Assembly: GCA_035578155.1 (NCBI GenBank)
Contig: JAPWDM010000001.1
Span: 165,637,498-165,701,497 of the forward strand
Direction of reading: 5' to 3'
Length of the DNA stretch: 64,000 nt
DNA from: Brachynemurus nebulosus
Lineage: Eukaryota; Arthropoda; Insecta; Neuroptera; Myrmeleontidae
Under the pieces are notes generated by a model. It saw nothing but the letters and a program-made list of their open reading frames with translations, had not been told where the DNA came from and made no database searches. Of this stretch, positions 34,269-46,302 are shown piece after piece. Numbering within the stretch: the stretch's first letter is position 1; each line of letters starts with the position of its first letter. A program made the position numbers and the translations under genes.

Positions 34269-35042
34269 CAACACAATTCTAGACATTTTTAGGGAATTAC
34301 TTCCGTTAAAATAACTAATGATTCATCCTCAAAATTGACACTTTGACTTACAAAATCTTATTTAAAATAAAGATAATAAATAAAGTTGATTATATTAAAA
34401 TTATTGTAAATAAATACAGCCGTACAAAAAAGAAATTGAAAATATTTTAACAGTGTACTTTTAAGATACATTATTTATACCAATACCTAGATGCGCATGT
34501 CATTTATTAAGAGCAACTTTTGGCAGACAACTCATTATAATTACGTCTTCTTTTGGAGTGTAATTAAAAATAGGTAACAACGTAAGTCGCCTCTTAGTAA
34601 ATAATTCATATAATTATCATTCATACTTCAATTGTTTTGGTTTAATTAGGTTGGATTAAATTATTATATTATCTTTTTCTAACTCGTAATATTGAATAGA
34701 GAAGAAATTTTTTAAGGAGTGTTAATAATTTTGTATTCAATTATTGGTGTAAAATTCATATGATGTCACTCTGAAGGGTTGAGTTTATTTATTACGTAAT
34801 TGTCTAAACATATTAATCGGACGATATACAATTTTTAAAACTATTGATTTAGATTATAATTTAACATTTCTAAATCGTATTTGGTATTGCCATATTCTTT
34901 TTTTTCAATTGAAAAGTAATATTTTTATGAATGTTACTGCAAGAGGGTAGTTTCGTACTGAAAATAATTTATTTCATTTTTTGCTATAGTGTGAATTCAA
35001 CTTGTAAAATTTTATTACGTTTACTTTTTTCTTAGAGTTGTA

Positions 35043-35738
35043 GGATATAGTACGCCTCTGGTTCTATGTCCTTTAATCTCGGAACAATAATTAATTAATC
35101 ATTACTGATGAATTGACTTTCACAAGTGACCAAATATGTTTTTGCAAATTATTTAGATTTATTCAAAAGTGCCTACTCATTTTAAAATATTCTAATCCAT
35201 CACTGCATGTAATTGTTACAGTGAATGAAATTATTAATTTGACATACATTTCACACATGCTTAAGTTTTACCATACATTTAAAGGAAATAATAATAATCC
35301 TTGCCGCAGCACGAATATCTCTCAATACACTTGTAATAAGAATATTGAATAGTTTCGTGCTAATCATGACGTTTTTTTTTTTTTTCATAATCATTCTTTT
35401 TGCACTTATTCTGTAATTTATTGCATGATAATAATTTAAATTGTTTTTTTTTTTTTAAATCGTCTTTTTTTATTATTTTATTTATTTATTTTTATTTATT
35501 CAGCCGTTACTTGTGTTTTGTTTAGGTAAATAATCGTAAGAAGGAATATTAAATATTTAAATATAATAATTAATAATAAAAATAATTACTTAATGTATTA
35601 ATTATATGTTTCTAAGTTTCGTTCCAATAACAATCAATTGTTTTTAGTAGTAGAAATTTATTATAAGTGAACAAAAATATAAACATACCTATTATCGTTT
35701 AGTAATTCAACATACAATTTTACTAAGCAATGTAATTA
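35043..35738. other. No gene seen
   Basis: AT-rich with T-runs (35371-35385, 35443-35455). Nothing recognised. Confidence 0.35.
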
Positions 35739-36230
35739 AGGTTGCTGGTCGATAAAACGATTTTTTCAAAGGATTTTAACTAAACTTGTCTAGATATTTA
35801 TTTAATTCAATACTAATAATACGAGCCCTTACTGGAAAAAAATTGACCAGCCCAATTTTGAGACGTAATTTTAACACGGACTCTTATGGACAAACTCTAT
35901 TTTTTTTTTCTGAATAAAATGAAAACGTGTTAAAGGAATTTGATAAAAATTTAATATGTTATAAAATACAAAGTTACAAACCATATTTGATAAGAAATAA
36001 AAAAAAAATTATTCACCACGCCGTTTTTGAAATATAATGCATAAACATCATTTTACAACGTTTTTACAACGCTTTTTTAACAATGTTTTTATATTGCTAC
36101 AACATAAGTGCGCGGAAATTTAAAAAAACAAGTGGTATACAAATATAATCACTGAAGACTATTAATACATTATTTAATTTTTAACAAAAGAAAATTTTTT
36201 TTGAGATATACTTTTGTACCTGACTATCTC
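35739..36230 (+). repeat. 0.5-kb dispersed repeat, copy 1 (copy 2 at 58814-59324)
   Basis: About 490 bp recur at 58814-59324 in the same orientation with high similarity along the whole length: AAAGGATTTTAAC, AACACGGACTCTTATGG, AACAAGTGGTATACAAATAT and TTTTGTACCTGACTATCTC are shared. There is no coding frame, no inverted ends and no target duplication that I could define. It is probably a piece of a larger interspersed repeat. Confidence 0.85.
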
Positions 36231-36810
36231 AGAGCAACTACGTTAAGTAACAGTATACTAAAAAATCCTTAAGGACGCTGGACCATCATGTAATGGAATT
36301 TAACAAAACAATGACAAGATTTTTATTAGAAATTTTAATCGCCGGATGAAATTTGTGTATTTGATTTTTGACTGCGGGATGCAATTCGTGTGTTTGAATT
36401 TTGACCGCGCCGGGATGCAATTCGTATGTTTTTCTATGGCACCTATGCGAGATGAAATATTTTACTATTGTGTACGTTATTTACAAATATAAATAATTAC
36501 ACAGGCCTGCAAATTTTAAATCATGTCATCCCCTTTTGGATTTGATGACTAATCTTAGGGTATTTTGGTGCGCTGATTACGAATATGTATTTAATTTTTC
36601 GCTATCACCCTCAGTTTTCGTGGAAAAGCCCTATGAGAGAAATTATAAAAATAGACATAATTTCAGGAAAATAAAATTATATTAGAAATAAAAATGTATT
36701 AAATTACTTAGAAACGTCATAAATGTATTTATATGATGTAAATACATAAATAACAATAATCAAATACTTTTGTGGTATGTTTTTTTTCGCTGAAGCTTCG
36801 ATTGTGAGAT
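36231..36810. other. No gene seen
   Basis: AT-rich; a doubled CGGGATGCAATTCGTGTGTTT-like phrase near 36340-36430 is the only internal repetition. Confidence 0.35.
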
Positions 36811-37120
36811 TTACCTCTGAAAATTCCTGTTTGGATCATCTCGCTTTAGCAACCAACAATAGTCTGCCATCATTCGGGTATTCCACTTTCCTTGACACCT
36901 ACGTTCCATTTCTTCCAAGTCCTGGTGAAATCTTTCTCCTTCATCTTTACTAAAAGCTCCCAAGTTATCGGGAAAGTACTAAGTGAGAATCTAGGAAGTG
37001 GAGCTTAATGCTCATCGAACATCCCATTTTTCCAAAATTTTCTATTATTTTCTTCACAATATCTTCATAGATAGCACTTTTATAGCTTAACCTAGGAAAT
37101 TCCTCACTACTTCCTTAAAA
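36811..37120 (-). pseudogene. C-terminal fragment, GERFHQ family
   Basis: The minus strand reads EEFPRLSYKSAIYEDIVKKI, then FGKMGCSMSIKLHFLDSHL, and after a frame slip at about 36975 NLGSFSKDEGERFHQDLEEM, ERRCQGKWNTRMMADYCWLL, KRDDPNRNFQR and a stop (36811-36813). This is the same protein end as in the pseudogene at 13608-14285 (GCNMSLKIHFLHSHLDF, GERFHQEI, MLADYYWTLKGDVPN). One frameshift is present and the amino-terminal two thirds are absent. The two copies differ strongly, so they are old independent copies, not a local duplication. Function is unknown. Confidence 0.7.
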
Positions 37121-39429
37121 GATTTTCAAGCATAGCTAATTCATCGTTACTTAATTTATTTATCATTGAATTTTGTATCGTTTTATTTTTTTTAAATTAT
37201 TTTTTAAAAAGAAATATTTTTTTATTAACAACATTTAAAATACAGTCAGCCAGTTAAATTTTCAACAATTTTAATTAAAAAAAGTTAAAATTTTTGTGCT
37301 TTTTAGTTGCCTTAAACTAATTTTTATTAATAACTTAATAGAAAATATATACATATAATTTTTTTTTTACATAGTATTTACACCAAAGTATTTAATATCT
37401 TTTAAATTTTTAAAATATAACTACGGGGATAGTACGGTCCTTTTAGCACCGTAGACTTGTGAGGTTTAATTATAAATTAAAACTGAATAGAAAAAATATA
37501 CCCTCAATAATGAGCTCATTAGCGGAAGACCTTAAAATTCACCTTTTTTCGCAAAATAAAGATATGTCACGTGGTTAATTAGGTTACGTTTAACAAACCA
37601 TTGATTAGAATGTGCTCCTAGAAGTCAATTTCAACTATAATGACTTTTTATTAGGTAGGAAATAAATAAAAATGCTTAATCTATTCTTAACTTGGTCGAC
37701 CTAGGTAATTTTAGTCAAAAATTTTAATACCTAATATATCAAAATTCTGACACGTTGGAATTTTTTGAATATTTTTTTTTGGAATCACCGCTCTAAAATC
37801 TATCAAAATCAGTTGTCATATCTTAAAGGGGAAAACCATTGTAGACCTGTGTTATTAGCGGATGTATGTATGTAAAAGTAAAAACAAAAATTAGGCGCAC
37901 AAAAATTAAATACATATAGGTATGTATATTTAAGCAAATAAGATAACTGAATAAAGATGATGTACTTTATGTATACATGCAACCCACGAGCTCATTAAAG
38001 GAAAAATGTTTATAAGTATGTAATAATAATATTAATTAATAAATATAGTCATAATTGCTATCAGTAAAGGTGTAAAGGCAATCATATTTGTATGTACATG
38101 AATATGTATATAGATATGAGTTATAGGTACATATTTATTTAGGAAATTTACAGTGAATTTTAAACAATTTACGGTAATGGAAAAACATTTTTTATTTCCA
38201 TTTAGTTTTCAGAAAGTTTTCATCTAAATCCTGTTTATAGGTAGATAATACTTTAAAAAAAAAATTATTTACACCAATGAAAGTTATCGTTAGATCAGGA
38301 GTTTTAAAAGTGTAGGGAAAAGTACTAACTCGTTGATGGGTTTAGAACTTCTAAATTAACAAAGTGAGTTGTTAAAATATTTAATAAGTACCTATTAATT
38401 AAGTTCATATTGTAAGAATCACTGTAGTACATTCTAATACTGATGTTTCAATCCATTTTATTTTCGTTATACCTGTTTCCTATAGCCATGACTTAAGAAA
38501 ACAACTCAGAAAATCACGGTCTACGAAATCTTGATTTAATGCGTGTCTGACACACATTTGACCACAAAGCTGTAAAAAAAAAAATTAAAATCGGTTATAA
38601 TGGGCGATGTTACCCATGGTATGTTATTTTTTTATGTATCTTTTTTTTTATATATCTTATTTGTTTTATGCATCTAATCAGTACTCGTATTGATGCTATC
38701 AAACTTTAATGAAACATGGTTGAATTATCCAGAAAAAATCTGTAAAAATTAATTTCTCAAAGAATTTTAGTTACGTATCCAATCGAATCCAACGGATATA
38801 TTTGTGGCATTTGATAAAGCAATTAGTCTATTTTTGTATTATGATTGCAGAGTTTGCACCAAATTGCACCTTTTTTAAAATTTGCTGATTTTGTTTTCAT
38901 TTTGTTTGAGCAAAAATCATCAATAAGAAGCTTAGAAAGTTCATAGAAGCTCTCAGTGGTGCATAAAAATATCAAATAATTAAATAAAACACTCGAATTT
39001 ATTAGATTTATGTAGGTACCGAATATTCCAGTTAAGTTAAAATTAAAATTAAGCGTATCATCAAAATTCGTTGTCAAAAATTTCATATTCCATTTAAAAT
39101 TTATAAGTTGATACCACGTGGCTAGAAACCAGTAACCGGAAATGAAATCGAGTCGCATGAAAAAAAGTCTCAACCTAGGGTCAAACAAGATCTGCAAATT
39201 TCAAATTCATCCGACGAATGGTTTTTGATATATCATTTGACTAACCGTTATGAGACACTCTGTATAGTGGGACACCCAGTATTTTATTAATAAATATCAA
39301 GTAAAAGTAAAATATATTGTTATATAACTATTCTGTAGTCAATAAAAGGACTAAATAATTTTTGCCATCTTTTACCTACTTTGGCCCCACTGTGCGACGT
39401 TGGATATACAAATCTAGTTTCAAAACGCA
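37121..39429. other. No gene supported
   Basis: 2.3 kb of AT-rich sequence with several TATATA/poly-T patches. A 124-codon minus-strand frame (38823-39197) is the longest reading but has a low-complexity Phe/Leu/Asn-rich composition and no recognised motif. GAGACACTCTGTATAGTGGG at about 39251 resembles degraded repeat ends. Confidence 0.35.
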
Positions 39430-39431
39430 TA

Positions 39432-40351
39432 CACAGTCTGATCTAAAAATATCCGAACTTTTTAGTTATATAATAGAATAAGCATGGTATTAAGTTTCAA
39501 AGCTAATATTTATTCATAATGGGATCCATTTAACTCACTATAACGTTTAGAACGATCAACCAATTTATCTATAGACTTTTTAAACTCCGGTTTTGGGATG
39601 TTCTTTAGCACTTGTGTCACGGCTGCTTGAATGGCTGAAACGTCATCGTAAAAAGCTCCTTTCATTGCAGTTTTCAGTTTTGGGAATAGAAAATAGCCAC
39701 ATGGTGATAGAGCAGGTGAATATGGAGGGTGGTCGATATCACAAATCTGTTTTTTCATCAAAAATTCGTTGACTATTTTGGTCTTTATCATGCAATGCGT
39801 CTTTTATTTTATTATCATGCAATAAAAACAGTTATTTTCTTTTGAATATTCGGGTCTAACACGAACAACTATATTTAATTCTTTTGCCGACATTTTCATA
39901 GCGAAATTTGTATCAATAGCGATTATTTCACATACATTTTCCGCTAACTCAGCATGATTTGATGATGCTGGTCGTCCAGATTTTGGATCATCATTTAAAT
40001 CGTCACGATCATTTTTAAATCGTGTAAACCACGTGTAAACTTGAGTACGACTCATACAATCATCACCATAAACTTTTTTTTAACAATCCGTAAGTCTCAG
40101 AAAATTTTTTACCGAGTTTAAAACAAAACTTAATATTTGCTCTTTATTTCATTATGCTTTTACGACATAACTACAAAAACTACTGTCATTAAAACGTGTG
40201 TAATTTTGTAACCTGTCAGCCGATTAGCATGAACGTATCTGCGTTCGAAAGAAGAAACATGTACCTTTCTAACGCTGTCAACGTTTAATAGATGGCGCTA
40301 CGTCTTCTATGATTTAAATTAAAAGTTCGGTTATTTTTAGATCACACTGTG
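39432..40351 (-). mobile_element. mariner element with core deletion
   Basis: Tips CACAGTCTGATCTAAAAATA and the inverse of CACAGTGTGATCTAAAAATA match over about 30 bp, and TA lies outside each (39430-39431 and 40352-40353). At 920 bp it is well short of the ~1.3 kb usual for mariner, because the middle of the transposase gene is deleted. It carries transposase remnants on the minus strand. Confidence 0.9.
39510..40152 (-). pseudogene. mariner transposase, internally deleted
   Basis: From ATG at 40152 the frame gives, after an early stop, RANIKFCFKLGKKFSETYGLL. A slip at an eight-T run (40075-40082) is followed by VYGDDCMSRTQVYTWFTRFK, DDPKSGRPASSNHAEL and MSAKELNI, the mariner DNA-binding half. 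The next residues, VRVRPEY, belong near the second catalytic Asp region, so roughly 120 residues including the first catalytic Asp are missing. After a further frame change it continues KIVNEFLMKKQ, IDHPPYSPALSPCGYFLFPK, LKTAMKG and ends HYE. In the family the third catalytic residue lies in YSPDL; here it is Ala (YSPAL), and CD is CG. The protein is certainly inactive. Confidence 0.9.
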
Positions 40352-40353
40352 TA

Positions 40354-42193
40354 TATCCCACAGAAAAATATTTTGTTAAAACAAAAAATTTGATTGATTG
40401 AAAAGAATACAAAATTGTAACCTAAAGTTTAGATGAATAACTTTATAATATTAAATATATTATTAAATATGTATTATGTATCAACTTGTACACATTTCCA
40501 TTTTCATTTTCGTTCAAAAACTAATAGTAAAATCAATTTATTAAGAAATTTTTGGTTCCGATGGTCGCGATTAAGCGAAGTGCTATTTTACATAAATTCA
40601 GATCAGATCAATATAAATTCTCCATGAATGAGAGGATTTGCCATTGTAACTGAAAACTTTTTAGACCTACTGTAGTCTTAAATATACAAATATCATACAT
40701 AATATTTATGTGGGTATATGTACGTATTTTTTTATTGTTTTTTCCTTTTTTCTACAAGGTTAAAAATTATGCAAACAAACTGATTTAGAATAGAAAGAGT
40801 GTAATTATGTATTTTATCTATTTACATTTAGTTTTATGTATTATATCAATGACTAATACATATTTCTAATATAATAAGTTCATTTAGAACAATATTACGT
40901 AAATGAATGAATGAAAAAATTTGTTTTTGCATGTTTTATTAAAATTAGGTTATTATTATTATATTATCGATACTAAAAATCATACAAAAAAATTAATACG
41001 TGTTCTAAAACAAATCATCATTTTATAATCTTTTTATAAATAATTAATTCTGATATTTTATATTATACCTTATTTAACGTAAGTGCAATCAAACACCGTA
41101 TAATGACGAAAATTATTTTAAAATTTGACAGCTACACTGTAGAAAAAAATAAGAAATTAAAAATGTGTAAAATTACTTTACGTGTGGATACTACCAATTC
41201 CCAAGTTTTGTATTTTCCCGCAGTAAAAAGGCTTCCATATGTTGACCCAAGTAATAAGTTATTACTACGCCAAAGGACCCTTCCGGATAAGATAGGTGAA
41301 TCTGCCTAAGGTCCAACCTGGGTCGGAAGTGCCATGGTAGAGTTCGCCCTTGCACATGTATTCCATAACTGTAATATTAGGTCAAGGTAGCTTTGCGTTT
41401 TCGAGTTGTACTAAAATGTTCAATTTTAGATTTTTCCCGATTTTCCACTTTCCTTCCCCTCAAGTGCATAAGTATTATATATGTGCATGTAGGGTTCTAA
41501 GAGCTCCATAAGACAGTACATGCAGCTCTCCAAAACACGGTGTTTAGAAGAACATATTTGCAAAAATTTCTAAATGACCTATAAAAACACACAAAACGCG
41601 ACCTTGGACCAAAATGAGACATAGATTTTTGAAATCTACACCTTAAAAATACATGAATCATTATCGGAAAGTAACAATTTACATTTTCATGATGAAAATC
41701 TACATAAAGATAAAAAAATATAGAACGTATTTGCAATCAATAATAATGCAATATAATCAACCCTATTTTTTTCTTCCTTATATGGCTTGAATACCACTCA
41801 TATTTCGAAAAAATTCAAATACACGTATCCCCTAATTTTTGATGATCTTTCTATTTATGATGGTAGAAATTTGATACATCGAACCATCCAGGCTGTACAA
41901 GAAAATTTACCCCCATTTTCACCCCTCCAGCCCTTCTTATGAACCCGGCCCTGGTTTAACCTATACAGGTGAATAGGCCTTTCAAAGAGTAACATTTCAT
42001 CAATTTAAAGTTTTTCTCTGTCTCTTATAGTTTTCGAGATATCTTAAGAATTACGATTTGAACCCCTATAATTTTAGGGGCTGATTTCACTCCGTAAACA
42101 TGGAAGACGGCCGATAAAAAAAATACGGATCCCTTATTTTTGCCTATTCTACACACCAGCGAAGTTTCATCAAAATCCTGAATTTCACTCTGG
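40354..42193. other. No gene; repeat fragments
   Basis: Mostly AT-rich DNA. At about 41205-41275 is one unit of the retroposon-tail-like repeat seen three times at 4355-4745. At 41941-41953 GAACCCGGCCCTG looks like an orphan right end of a CAGGGCCGG-type MITE. Short frames here have no support. Confidence 0.4.
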
Positions 42194-42670
42194 ATGCATC
42201 TCCTTGTAAGTGATTTGCAAAAGTTCAATGATAGATTCGAAATGACAATGACGCCTGCTCATTACACAGCTAATTTATTGCACCCAAAGTATAGAGGTAA
42301 AGACCTCACAAATGAAACCATTTTGAATTCATTAATGTACGTCCAAACCTATCATAAAATAGCATTGCCTGATATTATAAAATACAGAGCTATGACTGAT
42401 CCTTTCCATGCTTTATTACTTGAGGATCATGTAGTAAACAGTGTCAGTGCTTTAGAATGGTGGCTATCACTAGAGTCACAAATTCACCCTAAAACATTTG
42501 ATTTAGTAACACAGTTACATTCGGCTGTAGCGTCAAATGCTGGAGTTGAAAGATTGTTTTCAACATTTGGGTTTATTAATTCCGATGTGAGGAACAGACT
42601 GGGTACGGAAAAAGCTGCAAAGCTGGTTGCTGTTTTGCAAGATTTAAATAGAAATAAATACTTAACATAA
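42194..42670 (+). pseudogene. hAT transposase, C-terminal dimerisation region
   Basis: A 158-codon frame whose last ~145 residues match the carboxy end of an arthropod hAT transposase. FNDRFEMTMTPAHYTANLLH and PKYRGKDLTNE form the end of the catalytic fold; ALEWWLSLE, LHSAVASNAGVERLFSTFG and NSDVRNRLGTEKAAKLVAVL form the hATC dimerisation segment with the conserved Trp and Arg. The first ~12 codons are chance sequence before the break. The zinc finger and the first two catalytic Asp are missing, so the gene is 5'-truncated. No internal stop or frameshift is present, so the break may be fairly young or the remnant constrained. Its own 3' end follows at 42671-43153. Confidence 0.85.
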
Positions 42671-43153
42671 ATTGGTACTTGATATAATAATATACTTTTT
42701 TTATACGTGCTTATATAGATCAGTAACTTTAGTGATAGCCACCATCTTAAAGTACTTTACATAAACATATACTTCTACCTAATATAAACGAAAAAAATTA
42801 ACATAAATTGAAATACTTAAATTTTAGTTTAATCTAAATTTTTGTTCTTACTATTTTAAGTATTATTCATGCATACCTAGAATGTAATTGCTTTAATTTT
42901 TAAATAAATAAAGATATAATTAGCCAATATTTTTATTTCAGAACATTTTATTTATACCTTTTTACTCTAACCGAAAGAATTTAAAGGACGTTCAGAACAC
43001 AGTTTATTATGTAATGTTTTTTATTTGTTTTAAACATAGTTTAAAACATCGTTTAAAACACTTTAATTTCAAACATGTTTTATTTAGATTGTGTTTTAAA
43101 CACTGTTTAAAACATATGATTTAAAACACTTTGTTTTAAACATGCCAACGCTG
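42671..43153 (+). mobile_element. Right end of the truncated hAT element with GTTTAAAACA array
   Basis: After the stop codon comes a 3' region with AATAAA-like signals (about 42905). From 43017 to 43145 there is a cluster of about eight GTTTAAAACA/TGTTTTAAAC copies in both orientations, ending CATGCCAACGCTG. Read outwards, CAGCGTTGGCATG is a plausible hAT tip. Subterminal clustered short motifs are known hAT transposase-binding sites. The left end of the element is missing. Confidence 0.65.
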
Positions 43154-43934
43154 CTCTAACTACTACGGAACCTTGGTTTGATGTGTGTTCAGCACACACT
43201 TGGTGCCAATTTTTAGTGATTAATCGACGAATACCTAATTATTCACTAATTTTCTTTTATTATATTAACTTTTTTTAACCTTATTTTTTTTAATTAATTC
43301 GCCAACAGGTATATAAAATGTAGGTATAACATTAAAACCATCAAAATGAGTTTATGTATAAAATTAATTATATGTCATGTGACTGACTGAAGAACGACAA
43401 TTTATTGCAGTAAACTAGAAAATATGTATATATTTTAACATAGACATAATGCATACTGATTGTGAGAGATCTTTTGAGATACTTATTTATAAATGGCCAT
43501 CTTTAGCAGATCTAGATACAACACACAAAAATAATATAAAACAATTAATATACTCATTTCAAAAAAATCTGATTTGACAGGTTGATTTACCATAATTTTT
43601 TAAATAGGTTTACAAAATAAAATTTCACAATTTATTTATTGTTTGGTCAACTCATTTATAAATAATGTCGTTATTTGAATGTCTTTTTCAAATAAATTTT
43701 TTGAGTGATAGTAACTACAGAGTGAATTTAATCGAAAGACGTAAAAACATAAGAAGGGACAAGTAATTTATATTATACACTGAAGATGTTATGCACATGT
43801 TAAAACGAGACAAGTATTATAAGTATGATGAGAAAGGCTAATATAGATTTGTTTGTTTAAGATACCTTAGGTTTTAAAAATAAAATTGAAGCGTAGTCCG
43901 CCATATTTATGTTAGCAAAACTTCAAAAACAATA
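43154..43934. other. No gene seen
   Basis: AT-rich spacer with no recognised motif. Confidence 0.35.
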
Positions 43935-43938
43935 TTAT

Positions 43939-44855
43939 CCCTAGAATCATACGTTGGTCTACGAGAAACGTTAATCATACATCTACGTCGTTTTGACGGA
44001 TGGACTTTTTAAGGAGAGTTTTAGAATTTATTTGCAAAAAACATTTTTTTTACATAACAATACTACAAAAGCGAACAAAATATTTAAAAAAATTGGATTT
44101 GGAAAAAGTTCTTAATGTAAATATTTATTAATTTTTTTAATCTTTTTATCAAAGCATATTTTCATTATAAAAATTAAAAAATAGATAAATACATCAATTG
44201 TATCATAAAACATGTGTTTCAAATAATTAATTTATGAACTATTATGAGTCAGTGGACATGTGTGACTTTACAGAATGTGAAATTTCTTAGTCATAAATAT
44301 TCCTATAGATATGTAGTATTTCCCCATTAGGCACATTTGTAAATTTTCTAAAATTTGTTAGTAATTTTTCGAATAAGATCTCAAAAAATAATAAAAATTA
44401 AAATATTTTCCACAAAATAAATTGTTAATCTTTTATTAAGTCACTTGAAACGCATTCTTTAATTTTCGATTCAATATTAAAACGTATTATGTCGTCTCTA
44501 TAAGTCAAACAGCTGTAATCATTTTTCACATTATCATAATCATTGAATAAATTAATTATAACATGCATATCTTTAATAAATTTTAGAAAAATTAGAAAAA
44601 CTTTTATATGTGAAGTACAAAATCTTTAAAAAAAAAAACATCGCGTAATCATACATCGACGTCCTTTTGACGGACACTATTTCAATACAAACAAAACGAC
44701 AATGACTATAAACAAAATAAATACGTCTTATGTGTTATAACAACAAATAAATTAGATAACAGAAATCTCACAGCAAGCAGGTACCGACAAGTTGTAGTAT
44801 TGGAGCAGGTAGAGAAGTTCGTTCGTCGTTTTGACGTGTACGTATGATTCTAGGG
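43939..44855. mobile_element. piggyBac-type MITE
   Basis: A 917-bp element with tips CCCTAGAATCATACGT and the exact inverse, flanked by TTAT on both sides (43935-43938 and 44856-44859). CCCTAGAA is the classical piggyBac tip; the usual target is TTAA, so TTAT is a variant. A phrase TCATACATCTACGTCGTTTTGACGGA (shown in part: ACGTCGTTTTGACGGA) occurs near the left end (43978-44002), near the right (44648-44674, GACGTCCTTTTGACGGA) and again at 44826-44838. These may be transposase-binding repeats. No gene inside. Confidence 0.85.
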
Positions 44856-45060
44856 TTATTAAAAAACTGTCACTTTTTAAGTTTCATTTTTATAAAGAAA
44901 ATATGTATTATGGCAACTTGTTCCGATTACGAATGTAAAAATTCTATTAGAAAAAAAGCAATAATAATAATGTCTTATTGAAAAAATATTTACGTAGGTA
45001 TATAGGTACATTATCGTTAAACAATATACTACATAGCAAGTATTATGTAAAGGATGTAAC

Positions 45061-45251
45061 CAGGGCCGTGGAGAGAAATGGCGGCCCTGGGAATAAAGCA
45101 CATGCCTTAAAAATTCTTCCCCGAAAAAATAAACGACGAGCCGAAAAAAAGGTTTACTTTTTTTCGAGCCTCTACCGACTGCTCAGGCCCCCTCTTCTAG
45201 CTCGAGTCCCGAAGCTACAACCCCGGCTACCCCATCCTCACCTCGGGCCTG
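45061..45251 (-). mobile_element. hAT-type MITE, GC-rich family A
   Basis: A 191-bp insertion, inverted relative to 16375-16571, starting CAGGGCCGTGGAGAG and ending CTCACCTCGGGCCTG. It has target copies GATGTAAC (45053-45060) and GATGTAAG (45252-45259), 7 of 8 identical. Internal AACCCCGGCTACCCC and TCGAGTCCCGAAGC match the family. Confidence 0.85.
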
Positions 45252-45259
45252 GATGTAAG

Positions 45260-45808
45260 CCTGGTAAAGGTTCATAGTAGACCACTTTTCTTTTGCAGTA
45301 AAAGTAGTCGAACTCATTTAAAGTGAACTTTTACCTTCATATTATACGAACATTTAATTTTGTACCGTCACTGTCTCGAGTTAGCACTATTTTGCTTAGG
45401 TTGAATAATGTTGTTATAATATAAGGTCCCCTCATAATATAGGTATAATATATATTTTATGTTTTTGTTACGCCTTGACTGAATCGAATTATTTTAGTCA
45501 TTTCTCGGCTATTACAAAATCGAAAGTTAAATATCAACTATTCTACAAAAAAGTAACAGTATACCCGTATTCCTATGTTAAGAAAATTTCATTCGTCGAC
45601 TACAAATTTCGTTTGTTTACATCATTGATATACATAACCTCCAGACTAGCCGACGATTAAAAGTCAATAGCAACGTAATTCGAAATACGACAATCGTTGT
45701 TGTACAATATTAATCATAAAAAATCCAAGAGAAATTTCAAGAACATTCACCATATTTTAGTAACCAAGATTCTACGGAGTTTTATCTTTAAATAGGTACC
45801 ACTATCGA
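45260..45808. other. No gene seen
   Basis: AT-rich spacer with scattered short frames and no motif. Confidence 0.35.
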
Positions 45809-46138
45809 AGCATCCTGCATAACATGGCGAATTTCCGTAAATACGGAAAACTATAAAAATTCGTTTTTCTCGGAAATCAGTTTACATAGAATGATCGTTT
45901 AAAAACCTTTTCTATGTAATTTTTTTTCCTCTTTCTAATGGTGTAAAAAAATGTCGGAAAAACTTTTGAATAAGTGGAAATTTTGGCAAAAAATTAATTT
46001 TTTTCACCAACAAAAACCATGTTCCGGACCTCGGTCGTGTCTGGCTAACGAAACGAACTTGTCCAACGGTTTGGGACTTCCAACATTATCACCATATTTC
46101 GTAAAACTAGGATATTTCGTTCGAGAGTTATCGTGCGG

Positions 46139-46302
<164 letters not shown>

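Larger units (their letters stand above)
26904..35042. mobile_element. Candidate 8.1-kb element bounded by inverted blocks
   Basis: Two pairs of inverted blocks face each other. The outer pair (26904-26940 and 35006-35042, TACAACTCTAAGAAAAAAG..) has one mismatch in 37. The inner pair (27117-27437 and 34504-34808) is roughly 75-80% alike, with landmarks GGCAGACAACTCATTATAAT and CAACCCTTCAGAG. Between outer and inner blocks the two sides do not align. The enclosed 7 kb contain a transposase-like gene fragment (32694-33088) and later insertions (28385, 29770, 34136). This could be an old large DNA transposon with long inverted ends. No target duplication was found, so an inverted duplication of host DNA remains possible. 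Confidence 0.5.

Noticed and set aside
38823..39197. 124-codon minus-strand frame
   Set aside because: Longest unexplained reading, but its Phe/Leu/Asn-rich composition fits AT-rich chance sequence, and no motif, splice context or neighbour supports it.
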